From a virus: a stretch of DNA of 26,269 bases. Location of the stretch: positions 1 through 26,269 of the IMG/VR virus record IMGVR_UViG_3300032116_001152. One strand, written 5' to 3'. The translations under genes and the position numbers were made by a program. Within the stretch, counting starts at the first letter, position 1, and every line of letters starts with the position of its first letter. Positions 21,227 to 26,269 of this stretch are shown piece by piece. The notes beneath the pieces are model-generated. The model had not been told where the DNA came from and searched no databases. It saw only the letters and a program-made list of their open reading frames with translations.

Positions 21227-21383
21227 AGGTGCCGTTAGTCGGTGTCTGAATAGCCCCCTCTGGGCTGACACACAATCGCCTGCGATCAGCAGCGGGCGGG
21301 TATGTCCGATCCTGAGTCCCCTATATGGCAAAAGGGGTCGCGGTGTGCCAGAGGGGGCTATTCAGGTGCCGTGTCGGTGCCTG
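21226..21383 (+). repeat. Direct repeats flanking the long inverted repeat
   Basis: CAGGTGCCG-TTA-GTCGGTGTCTG (21226-21248) and CAGGTGCCG-T-GTCGGTGCCTG (21363-21383) are near-identical in the same orientation. They overlap the outer ends of the 18-bp inverted repeat, as an old target duplication or a shared RNA or protein motif might. Confidence 0.6.
21246..21365 (+). repeat. 18-bp perfect inverted repeat around 84 bases (H3)
   Basis: CTGAATAGCCCCCTCTGG at 21246-21263 and its exact complement at 21348-21365. The interior carries ATCGC-CT-GCGAT and CCCCT...AGGGG hairpins, so an RNA copy would be branched. It ends 35 bases before the ATG at 21400. It could be a leader RNA, a non-coding RNA or a MITE-like element. 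Confidence 0.75.
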
Positions 21384-21399
21384 TTCACAGGAGGTGCAT

Positions 21400-22221
21400 A
21401 TGGTCGCAAGATCAAGCACCGCCAAGCCACTCGGTGTCATTCTGCACCGTGGCCAGTCTGCCTTCGATGGCTCTCCGTATGTGGTGATCATGCCACTCGG
21501 GAAGCCATCTAAGAATGGCAAGACGGGCAAGATGCTACAGACCTACATTCTTAGGTCACATGTGCATCCAGTGGTGGCGGTGCGCAATGGGGGCGACGTT
21601 GGCATTTGCAACGATTGCCCTATGCGTGGACTGGTTAGCTTTCCGAAACGCCAGCCACCCAAAGTGAAACGCAAGCGGTTCCGGGCTTGCTATGTCAACG
21701 TCGGGCAGGGGCCATCCATGGTCTACGATGCGTTCAAGCGTGGACGCTACGTGGACTATGTCCCGGGCCTGCATGATCAGTTCATCCGTGGCCGTAAGGT
21801 GCGCTTTGGCACATACGGCGAGCCGGTGCTGATTCCCTTGGATGTGGTGCAGCATCTGGTCAGCATTTCGGCTGGCTGGACGGGCTACACGCATCAATGG
21901 GCCAACCTGCACTTTGCAGGCTACCAGCGGTTTCTCATGGCCAGTGTCCACGGCCTTACGGGTCCGTGGTCACGGGAGCATGCGAAGAGTCTTGGCTGGC
22001 GTACCTTCCGCACCATGCGTGAAGGTGAGCCCGCCGCAGACGAAATTCTGTGCCCTGCATCCAAGGAAGCGGGCAAGCGGCTGACCTGTGAGCAGTGCCG
22101 TCTGTGCGATGGTGCTGGTACGCGCAAGGCCGGTTTACAGATGGTGGATATCTACATTCCGGGTCATGGGGGCAAGGCGATTATGTCAGCCGTTGCCAAC
22201 CTGCCCATCCTGCAAGCGTGA
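21400..22221 (+). CDS. Conserved phage Cys-motif protein, DUF7227-type (273 aa)
   Basis: The open frame begins upstream inside the inverted repeat, but AGGAGG before the ATG at 21400 gives the start. The patterns KMLQTYILRSHVHPV, then VGICNDCPMRG (a Cys pair), FRACYVNVGQGP, SAGWTGYTHQW, GWRTFRTMREGE, and the C-terminal ILCPAS...GKRLTCEQCRLCDG (Cys cluster) are the full order of a widespread phage family that I recall as DUF7227. The Cys sets probably bind zinc. It is the longest gene of the plus-strand array, and its activity is not known to me. It is preceded by the structured region, which may control it. Confidence 0.85.
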   Translation: MVARSSTAKPLGVILHRGQSAFDGSPYVVIMPLGKPSKNGKTGKMLQTYILRSHVHPVVAVRNGGDVGICNDCPMRGLVSFPKRQPPKVKRKRFRACYVNVGQGPSMVYDAFKRGRYVDYVPGLHDQFIRGRKVRFGTYGEPVLIPLDVVQHLVSISAGWTGYTHQWANLHFAGYQRFLMASVHGLTGPWSREHAKSLGWRTFRTMREGEPAADEILCPASKEAGKRLTCEQCRLCDGAGTRKAGLQMVDIYIPGHGGKAIMSAVANLPILQA

Positions 22222-22229
22222 GGTGTGAC

Positions 22230-22469
22230 ATGCGGTATCTGCATGATGTCTACCCTGATGCCACGTATCGGCATGTGCCGTATGCGGGGCGCAAGGGGTT
22301 GACGGTGTCGGGCTACGGAAAGCGTCTGCCCATGCACTACATGGTGCGAATCGGACAGCGGCTGTACCGCATGCGGTGCATCTGCTTCTCCAATGCCGGT
22401 ACGCCGTGGGTGCGGGTGCGGGGCGAACAGTTCATCTTTTCAGACTGCAACCACAAGCAGGAGGTGTGA
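22230..22469 (+). CDS. Small basic hypothetical protein (79 aa)
   Basis: The start is the ATG after GAGGTGTGAC, in place of a longer frame inside the upstream gene. The protein is basic and Tyr/Arg-rich (TYRHVPYAGRKGLTVSGYGKRLP), with three Cys in the C-terminal half (MRCICFS and SDCNHK). The end of the gene contains the next ribosome site. No family is recognised. Part of a tightly packed small-gene array. Confidence 0.7.
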   Translation: MRYLHDVYPDATYRHVPYAGRKGLTVSGYGKRLPMHYMVRIGQRLYRMRCICFSNAGTPWVRVRGEQFIFSDCNHKQEV

Positions 22470-22470
22470 C

Positions 22471-22647
22471 ATGCGGTTTCTGGTGGAGATTCAGTGCGAT
22501 CACGCCGCGTTTGCGGATGACCCCAACCATGAGGTCGTTCGTCTGCTGCGTGAGATCTGCAACCGCCTGGAGAAGGACGGCGAGTCCTGCGGCGGGCTGG
22601 TCGTTAAGGCTGGCGATTCCTGTGGCTCTTACAAGTACGAGGTGTGA
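22471..22647 (+). CDS. Small phage protein (58 aa)
   Basis: The gene starts one base after the previous TGA, with GGAGGTG as ribosome site. The pattern HEVVRLLREICNRLEKDGESC, then a short GLVVKAGDSCGSYKYEV tail, matches a widespread small phage family with an amphipathic helix and a Gly-Ser-Tyr beta end (often written ...LRELADRLExG...G...D.NGN.VGS). The role of that family is unknown. The end GAGGTGTGAC is the same boundary as in the two neighbouring genes. Confidence 0.72.
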   Translation: MRFLVEIQCDHAAFADDPNHEVVRLLREICNRLEKDGESCGGLVVKAGDSCGSYKYEV

Positions 22648-22648
22648 C

Positions 22649-22840
22649 ATGACCCTTGCACAACTGGACGCCTTCATGGATCGCGTGAACCATGAGGACA
22701 ACTACGGTGGCTGGCCCTGCAAGTACGGCCACAACGGCTGTTCGGATCGGCAGGGTGGCAGGTGTTCCGACGAGGCGTGGCAGCAGCAGTGCAGCGACGA
22801 ATCCGACGAAGACTACGACGCACGCATGGAGGACGAGTGA
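22649..22840 (+). CDS. Small acidic Cys-containing protein (63 aa)
   Basis: The ATG follows GAGGTGTGAC, one base after the previous stop. The pattern HEDNYGGWPCKYGHNGCSDRQGGRCSDE carries three Cys and a His in a knuckle-like spacing; the C-terminus is very acidic (ESDEDYDARMEDE). It may bind a metal ion. The TGA overlaps the next ATG by one base. No named family is recognised. Confidence 0.68.
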   Translation: MTLAQLDAFMDRVNHEDNYGGWPCKYGHNGCSDRQGGRCSDEAWQQQCSDESDEDYDARMEDE

Positions 22841-23010
22841 TGCAGTGCCCCCTATGTGACTGCGAGGAGGTTCAGTTTGCCCATGTCATGGGTGACATCG
22901 GGCATGCGAGATGCCGGGATTGCGGTATAGTGTACACGTTTACACCGTCATTGGAGGACGAGTGCTATGTGGGCTGTGAAGACACGGACGGAGATTTTGG
23001 CGGTCTTTGA
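22840..23010 (+). CDS. Zinc-ribbon protein (56 aa)
   Basis: The ATG shares a base with the previous TGA (TGATG), with GGAGG just before it. MQCPLCDCEE and ARCRDCGIVYTF form a two-knuckle zinc ribbon of the type found in small nucleic-acid- or protein-binding adaptors. The acidic tail after it overlaps the next gene by 44 nt in another frame, so its true end might be shorter. The role is unknown. Confidence 0.68.
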   Translation: MQCPLCDCEEVQFAHVMGDIGHARCRDCGIVYTFTPSLEDECYVGCEDTDGDFGGL

Positions 23011-23095
23011 TGACCGATACGAGGCCGAGCAGTGGTGCCGTGACTGGCGTGCAGTCAATGGCATGCGGGCCTGGGTAACCAAGACTGAGAGGTGA
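22967..23095 (+). CDS. 42-aa small protein overlapping the zinc-ribbon gene
   Basis: The ATG is 9 bases after GGAGG. The frame codes MWAVKTRTEILAVFDDRYEA and EQWCRDWRAVNG, ending KTER, which looks like a compact small protein rather than random sequence. It overlaps the previous gene by 44 nt. The end carries the ribosome site of the following gene (GAGAGGTGATGCG). No family is recognised. Confidence 0.55.
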   Translation: MWAVKTRTEILAVFDDRYEAEQWCRDWRAVNGMRAWVTKTER

Positions 23096-23099
23096 TGCG

Positions 23100-23306
23100 A
23101 TGGCAGTTGAAGAGGCTCGCCATGTTTTGTCGGGCGACTGGATCGCCATCGACTACGGCGGCACCGAGGTGGAGTGCGAGGTGGTCTGCACCGTGCACGG
23201 TGCCAGCGACTCTGTGATCGGCGTGATGTTGGCCGACGATTATCAGCGGCTGGAGATGCTGCCCGATGATCCGGTCATGGTTGTTCATTACAGCGGAGGC
23301 GACTGA
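23100..23306 (+). CDS. Small beta-rich hypothetical protein (68 aa)
   Basis: GAGGTG lies upstream of the ATG. The protein, with DWIAIDYGGTEVECEVVCTV, is beta-rich, as in a small SH3-like or OB-like fold, with two Cys and a Gly-Gly-Asp end. The TGA shares a base with the next ATG. The function is unknown. Confidence 0.7.
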   Translation: MAVEEARHVLSGDWIAIDYGGTEVECEVVCTVHGASDSVIGVMLADDYQRLEMLPDDPVMVVHYSGGD

Positions 23307-23650
23307 TGGCAGATACGACCTACAACGGCTGGCACAACTACGAAACGTGGCTCGTCAACCTGTGGATGGACAACGAGCAGGGCTCGCAGGAGTTCTTCCG
23401 TGAGACTGCAAAAGAAATCTACGACGAGACAGATGCATACAACACCGGGCTGAACAAGCAGGAGCATGCACGCCGTCGGTTCGCGGACTGGCTAAAGCAG
23501 TACTACGAGGAAGAGATGCTGCCAGAACTGCCGGGTGTCTACTGCGATCTGCTGGGCGCTGCGTTGGCGTCCGTGAACTGGGATGAGATTGCACGGCATT
23601 ACATCGATGCCGTCTTAGAGGAGGTGAACGATGCTGAAGCGAGTGCGTGA
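23306..23650 (+). CDS. Conserved phage protein, NYETW family (114 aa)
   Basis: The N-terminal pattern YNGWHNYETWLVNLWMDNE is the hallmark of a widespread phage and bacterial family (recalled as DUF7249). The rest is helical and ends with VNWDEIARHYIDAVLEE, also typical (VDWYEIAENLL). It is probably a cytosolic factor acting on host or phage replication; no catalytic function is known to me. The last 20 bases overlap the next gene. Confidence 0.82.
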   Translation: MADTTYNGWHNYETWLVNLWMDNEQGSQEFFRETAKEIYDETDAYNTGLNKQEHARRRFADWLKQYYEEEMLPELPGVYCDLLGAALASVNWDEIARHYIDAVLEEVNDAEASA

Positions 23651-24074
23651 TTGGGTGCAGGCCCGCATCGATGCGGCGATCCTGCCACAGGTGCAGCGGT
23701 GCGTGACCGATGTTGCCCAGCCGATTGACTACACCAAGCTGGCAGCGGAGGTGACATCGCTCCAGTGTTTTATGCATGAACTGTCTGCCCTGACTGCCAG
23801 CTGCGATGACCTGCGGCTGGATGTAGCAGCCAACATCGCTCGGGATGTGGCCGAGGAGATTGATACGGGCGAGATTGCGGCCGTCGTTGCGGACAGGATC
23901 TCCGCAGAGGATGTGGCCTACCACATGGATGCCGAGGATGTGGCCGGCTATGTGGAGGTGGATGCGGATTCGATTGCAGAGAAGGTGGCCGAGGATATCG
24001 ATGTGTCCGAATGCGTGGACTACGACAAGCTGGCCGAGGCTTTGGTCAGCAAACTGAAGGAGGCATGGGCATGA
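23631..24074 (+). CDS. Acidic helical protein with Asp-Val repeats (147 aa)
   Basis: The ATG follows GAGGAGGTG and overlaps the previous gene by 20 nt. The second half contains repeats built around (A/D)xxDVA...MDAEDVAGYVEVDADSIAEKVAEDI, which recall the repeated short helical patterns of some cyanophage- and other phage-coded accessory proteins. The first part is helical (RDWVQARIDAAILPQVQRC). It may serve as a binding scaffold. The activity is unknown. Confidence 0.7.
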   Translation: MLKRVRDWVQARIDAAILPQVQRCVTDVAQPIDYTKLAAEVTSLQCFMHELSALTASCDDLRLDVAANIARDVAEEIDTGEIAAVVADRISAEDVAYHMDAEDVAGYVEVDADSIAEKVAEDIDVSECVDYDKLAEALVSKLKEAWA

Positions 24075-24295
24075 GTTACGCAATCCCGCCACGGTTCAGC
24101 CCGTGGCAAGACCCCAAGCAGCATGCACCCGAATTCGCCCAAGAGTGGGTGCTTGGTTTCTACGACAACAAACATGGGCCGAGGGTGTTGCCGGTGCGAA
24201 AGGATCACGCCGGCTGGGTTGACGAGACAGGCACCACGCAGGCAGCCCCGATTTGCTGGGCGAGCATTATCTACCCAACGGAGGAAGAGCAATGA
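24071..24295 (+). CDS. Small hypothetical protein (74 aa)
   Basis: Of two ATGs, the second (24071) has GGAGG at 7 nt and overlaps the previous stop in the ATGA form; the first is too close to the ribosome site. The pattern FAQEWVLGFYDNKHGPRVLPVRKDHAGWVDE is Trp/Tyr-rich and compact. It may be an antirepressor-like or host-interaction factor, but no family is recognised. Confidence 0.65.
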   Translation: MSYAIPPRFSPWQDPKQHAPEFAQEWVLGFYDNKHGPRVLPVRKDHAGWVDETGTTQAAPICWASIIYPTEEEQ

Positions 24296-24504
24296 GTTAC
24301 CGTCCGATGGTTCAGGTATCTGGCAAGTGGGCAGGCAATGGCGTCCGCTTCTCCACCGAAGAGGAGGCTATGTCCTCCGCCCGTGACCTCATGTCACGTT
24401 GGTTTCTGGTGGAGAACTACGGGTCCGAGTACTCCGAAGACCCGGTGAACTGTGCGTGGGATGAGAGCAGGGGCAACGTACATCTGGAGGTGGTCAATGC
24501 GTAG
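24292..24504 (+). CDS. Conserved small phage protein (70 aa)
   Basis: The ATGA junction with the previous gene, plus GGAGG upstream, supports the start at 24292 over an alternative TTG start further upstream. The pattern YRPMVQVSGKWAGNGVRFSTEEEAMSSARDLMSRWFLV, ending in SEDPVN, is a common small phage family (seen as VGGEWSGNALRFATEEEALA...SDDPVN). It probably has a mixed alpha/beta fold. The function is unknown to me. Confidence 0.8.
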   Translation: MSYRPMVQVSGKWAGNGVRFSTEEEAMSSARDLMSRWFLVENYGSEYSEDPVNCAWDESRGNVHLEVVNA

Positions 24505-24820
24505 TCCATGCAGCGAGCGTCCACCATGCCGCAAGTCGCGGCCCGATTACCCGGATGGGGTGATCGCAATCTATGACAACAAGGGTGCTACATGCGACAG
24601 GTACACGGTGGTCTATACCCCGTTTCGCAGTGACGATGCGTGGCATTACCCCACCCTGGACATGAGCGCCGATCCCTTCCATCCGCAAGGGGTTGGGATG
24701 CACGGCGAGTATTCGTTCCGGCCTACGCGGAGGAAGGTGGAGCGAGTGATCGGTTGGCCTGACCTGCCAGCGCTGTGCCAGCAGGCTGTGATGCAAGACC
24801 TGGAGGTGACTGATGAATGA
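24497..24820 (+). CDS. Conserved small phage protein with DMSADPFHPQG motif (107 aa)
   Basis: An open frame begins 45 bases upstream, but GGAGGTGGTCA before the ATG at 24497 gives the start, overlapping the previous gene by 8 nt. The pattern RYTVVYTP, then YPTLDMSADPFHPQGVGMHGE and IGWPDLPALCQQAVMQDLE, is a common phage family that may bind a small ligand or peptide. No enzymatic activity is known to me. The end overlaps the next gene by 8 nt. Confidence 0.8.
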   Translation: MRSPCSERPPCRKSRPDYPDGVIAIYDNKGATCDRYTVVYTPFRSDDAWHYPTLDMSADPFHPQGVGMHGEYSFRPTRRKVERVIGWPDLPALCQQAVMQDLEVTDE

Positions 24821-24995
24821 CACCCGCCAGTGGGATGTGTTCATGGAGTCGTTCGTCTGCATCGAACTACCAGCAGACGTTGACCCCGACTCCGAGGAGG
24901 GCACGGCGTTGCTATACCGCAAGGCCGCCGACCTGTATGTGGAGCGTATCCGATCAGGCCAGTGCGAGTTTACATGGGAGGAGTTCGATGACTGA
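24813..24995 (+). CDS. Small acidic protein (60 aa)
   Basis: The ATG at 24813 follows GGAGGTGACTG. The protein has an N-terminal beta segment and a helix (LYRKAADLYVERIRSG), ending with FTWEEFDD. It is acidic overall and resembles small phage proteins with a beta strand followed by a helix and an acidic end. The function is unknown. Overlaps both neighbours by 8 nt. Confidence 0.68.
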   Translation: MNDTRQWDVFMESFVCIELPADVDPDSEEGTALLYRKAADLYVERIRSGQCEFTWEEFDD

Positions 24996-25269
24996 CACCC
25001 AACTCCAACGCATGGCACAAGCCGCTGCCGTTATCCGGCGGGTGGTGGGCCATGAATTCCAATGGGAGCAGCCCGGCCTGCGGGAGTATGGCAAGGGGGC
25101 AGTGATGATCCTCCTGCATAACTCCTGCGATCCGCTCGCACCCTACTGCAACTACGACTGCAACCAGTACGAGAAGATCGATGCCCTCACCGATGCGTTG
25201 TCGGAGATCGGGCTGTATGTGGAAGACTGCACCGGGCTTTACTCCGGGGTGTATGAGGTGAGCAAATGA
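24988..25269 (+). CDS. Hypothetical protein (93 aa)
   Basis: The frame starts further upstream inside the previous gene, but GGAGGAGTTCG before the ATG at 24988 gives the likely start. The first third is helical; residues ~40-60 (AVMILLHNSCDPLAPYCNYD) contain three Cys with nearby polar residues; the end has ALTDALSEIGLYVEDCTGLYSGVYEV, common in a small phage family. The function is unknown. Confidence 0.7.
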   Translation: MTDTQLQRMAQAAAVIRRVVGHEFQWEQPGLREYGKGAVMILLHNSCDPLAPYCNYDCNQYEKIDALTDALSEIGLYVEDCTGLYSGVYEVSK

Positions 25270-25430
25270 GCGCAACCGAAGACAACCCCGCCATGCGATG
25301 CCCCGAGTGCGGGTGCTTTAGGTTCCTTGGCTACATCAACGGTGGCGTTTTCTTTGCTTGCGGCTGCGAGGCGTTGGGCTGGCCGCTTTCCCAAGTCTTG
25401 GAGGTGAGCAATGCCAAAGACCATGCGTGA
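25266..25430 (+). CDS. Zinc-ribbon-like protein (54 aa)
   Basis: The ATGA junction with the preceding stop supports the start. MRCPECGCFRF and FFACGCEALGW form a CPxCGC...CGC pair, a small zinc ribbon. It overlaps the next gene by 20 nt. With the zinc ribbon at 22840-23010 it makes a second member of that type in the array. The role is unknown. Confidence 0.66.
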   Translation: MSATEDNPAMRCPECGCFRFLGYINGGVFFACGCEALGWPLSQVLEVSNAKDHA

Positions 25431-25584
25431 TCTGCGGGAATGGGTCAACGAGAAGGACGAGCATGGGTATCTCATGCCCGATGAGTTGCTTGTCGTTGTC
25501 TCCCAGACATCCCTCTGTGCCGTGCATCCCGACTGCGTGTTGATGGGTGCGGCGTTTGAGACAGCCACCGAGGAGGATCAGTGA
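25411..25584 (+). CDS. Small hypothetical protein (57 aa)
   Basis: GGAGGTGAGC precedes the ATG. The sequence begins MPKTMRDLREWVNEKDEHGY, has PDELLVVV and ends acidic. The order (helix, short linker, PDE-LLV beta) is typical of small phage proteins of unknown role. The stop overlaps the next ATG by one base. Confidence 0.66.
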   Translation: MPKTMRDLREWVNEKDEHGYLMPDELLVVVSQTSLCAVHPDCVLMGAAFETATEEDQ

Positions 25585-25811
25585 TGCCGCGATACAGATT
25601 GATCGGCTACTACGACGACAACGGGCAAGTGTACGACGGGGGCTGGGAGGGGGCCGACGCCGCGGATGCGGTTGCGGAGTGCCGCTGCACGCTGGACCCC
25701 CGCGAGAGCGAGGAGCTTGTGCTGGTGGCGATCTTGGATGCGAGCGGCGTCAACGTCTACGACAGTGACACTGCATCGTTCGCTAAAGACTGGCCAAAGG
25801 AGGACGAGTGA
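25584..25811 (+). CDS. Small acidic hypothetical protein (75 aa)
   Basis: A GTG one codon earlier (25581) is possible; the ATG at 25584, with GAGGAGGATCA upstream, is preferred. The pattern YRLIGYYDDNGQVYDGGWEGADAADAVAECR has alternating beta and helix typical of small phage factors. The end is acidic, ending KEDE. The function is unknown. Its TGA shares a base with the next ATG. Confidence 0.68.
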   Translation: MPRYRLIGYYDDNGQVYDGGWEGADAADAVAECRCTLDPRESEELVLVAILDASGVNVYDSDTASFAKDWPKEDE

Positions 25812-26014
25812 TGCGTGACCTAAACACACAGGCGACGACGGTTGACCTCATGCGCATGGCCTTCTGGGCCTTGCATACAGACGACGATGCGATGACGACT
25901 GCCGATTTGTTCCGCATGTCCGACGCCTTGCAGGCACTTGCAGAGGATGCCGTGTCCTACTGGATGGAACACGGCCGTGCCCCGGAGATTTGTCCACCAC
26001 AGGAGGACGCGTGA
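25811..26014 (+). CDS. Small helical hypothetical protein (67 aa)
   Basis: The ATG overlaps the previous TGA, with GGAGGACGAG upstream. The protein is largely helical (VDLMRMAFWALHTDDD; FRMSDALQALAEDAVSYW), with several Met and a Pro-rich, acidic end. No family is recognised. Part of the array. Confidence 0.65.
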   Translation: MRDLNTQATTVDLMRMAFWALHTDDDAMTTADLFRMSDALQALAEDAVSYWMEHGRAPEICPPQEDA

Positions 26015-26223
26015 TGCCGACGCTGACGCTGAATGACCGTGAGTTCGATGAGGTGCGTGGCCTAGTGCAGCATGCGATTGATTCCGCCAATGAGGATGCA
26101 ACCAACACCGGGAAGTATCCGCATTGGCAGGACCGGGCCTATGCCTGGGAGTACACCGCCCTGTTGGCAGGTGTGCTGGCTGCCTTTGCCCGAGCCGAGG
26201 AGGTGAGCGATGCGATTAAGTAG
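26014..26223 (+). CDS. Small helical hypothetical protein (69 aa)
   Basis: GGAGGACGCG precedes the ATG, which shares a base with the previous TGA. The pattern LTLNDREFDEVRGLVQHAIDSAN, then YAWEYTALLAGVLAAFARAEE, is helical and resembles small phage proteins with a two-helix fold. The function is unknown. Its end carries the ribosome site of the final gene. Confidence 0.67.
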   Translation: MPTLTLNDREFDEVRGLVQHAIDSANEDATNTGKYPHWQDRAYAWEYTALLAGVLAAFARAEEVSDAIK

Positions 26224-26269
26224 TGACATTGCCCGTCTGGCCCCGCTGGCCATGGCGCATCCAAACATG
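26210..26269 (+). CDS. Partial gene at right edge (20 codons visible)
   Basis: GAGGAGGTGAGCG precedes an ATG at 26210 that overlaps the previous gene by 14 nt, and the frame stays open to the end of the window (MRLSSDIARLAPLAM...). The product cannot be identified. Confidence 0.55.
   Translation, partial: MRLSSDIARLAPLAMAHPNM

Larger units (their letters stand above)
21110..21399 (+). other. Structured non-coding region
   Basis: This 290-bp gap holds three consecutive stem-loops (21121-21145, 21155-21226, 21246-21365) and imperfect direct repeats (21226-21248 and 21363-21383) around the last. I see no tRNA arms and no good gene; an open frame at 21302-21487 is a shadow. It may be a leader RNA, a small non-coding RNA or a miniature mobile element. 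Confidence 0.7.

Noticed and set aside
21110-21399. Possible tRNA or tmRNA in the structured region
   Set aside because: No T-arm GGTTCRANNCC, no acceptor/CCA layout and no Ala-tRNA-like ends; stems are too long for tRNA.
22921-22946. TATAGT with nearby GTGTA/TACAC dyad as an internal promoter
   Set aside because: No acceptable -35 at 15-19 bases and the site lies within the zinc-ribbon coding region.
23355-24092. Minus-strand frame (245 codons) under the small-gene array
   Set aside because: Antisense to three well-supported small genes with strong ribosome sites.

Overview
This window looks like part of the genome of a tailed double-stranded DNA phage (Caudoviricetes), or of a prophage or metagenomic relative. 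It has the packaging, portal, scaffold and major capsid genes in phage order, very tight gene packing, high GC content (about 60% by eye), and a long run of very small genes of phage type. I see no tRNA, rRNA, CRISPR, integrase, lysis gene or replication gene. The host cannot be fixed from the sequence. Cys-rich modules in the 913-aa surface protein, and the small gene after it, remind me of proteins from Planctomycetota and their phages, but that is only a hint.

Layout. Positions 19000 down to 1 (minus strand) form the late structural block. In transcription order it holds: a 913-aa Cys-rich, beta-repeat surface protein; a conserved 137-aa partner; three small genes; a 276-aa possible virion protein; a 306-aa ART-PolyVal-type ADP-ribosyltransferase-like protein; a 95-aa DUF551-like protein; a 188-aa polyvalent-type protein; scaffold; major capsid; a likely decoration protein with a strong terminator after it; a Pro/Gly-rich protein; a glycosyltransferase-like protein with its own near-consensus promoter; a zinc-finger putative small terminase; a nested 67-aa Cys protein; large terminase; a coiled-coil protein; portal; and several neck or tail genes ending in a fibre with about 12 degenerate repeats that runs off the left edge.

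Positions 19001-20626 are the control region. A lone 253-aa minus-strand gene with its own terminator sits between a palindrome-rich 0.5-kb spacer (19001-19518) and a divergent spacer (20281-20626). The divergent spacer carries four copies of a bipartite motif, GATTTGTAAC-N8-GTCTAGT, one pointing at the minus-strand gene and three pointing at the plus-strand genes.

Positions 20627-26269 (plus strand) hold a 160-aa gene, then a 290-bp non-coding stretch with three consecutive stem-loops (the last an 18-bp perfect inverted repeat around 84 bases, flanked by imperfect direct repeats). After that come twenty genes, almost all under 120 codons and joined by ATGA, TGATG or 1-nt-gap junctions with strong GGAGG/GAGGTG ribosome sites. 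This is probably an early or accessory gene array acting in the host cell; the functions of nearly all its members are unknown.

The most novel-looking signals are the iterated bipartite motif, the structured or MITE-like element at 21121-21383, the palindrome cluster at 19016-19501, and the split polyvalent-type module with an ADP-ribosyltransferase-like gene.
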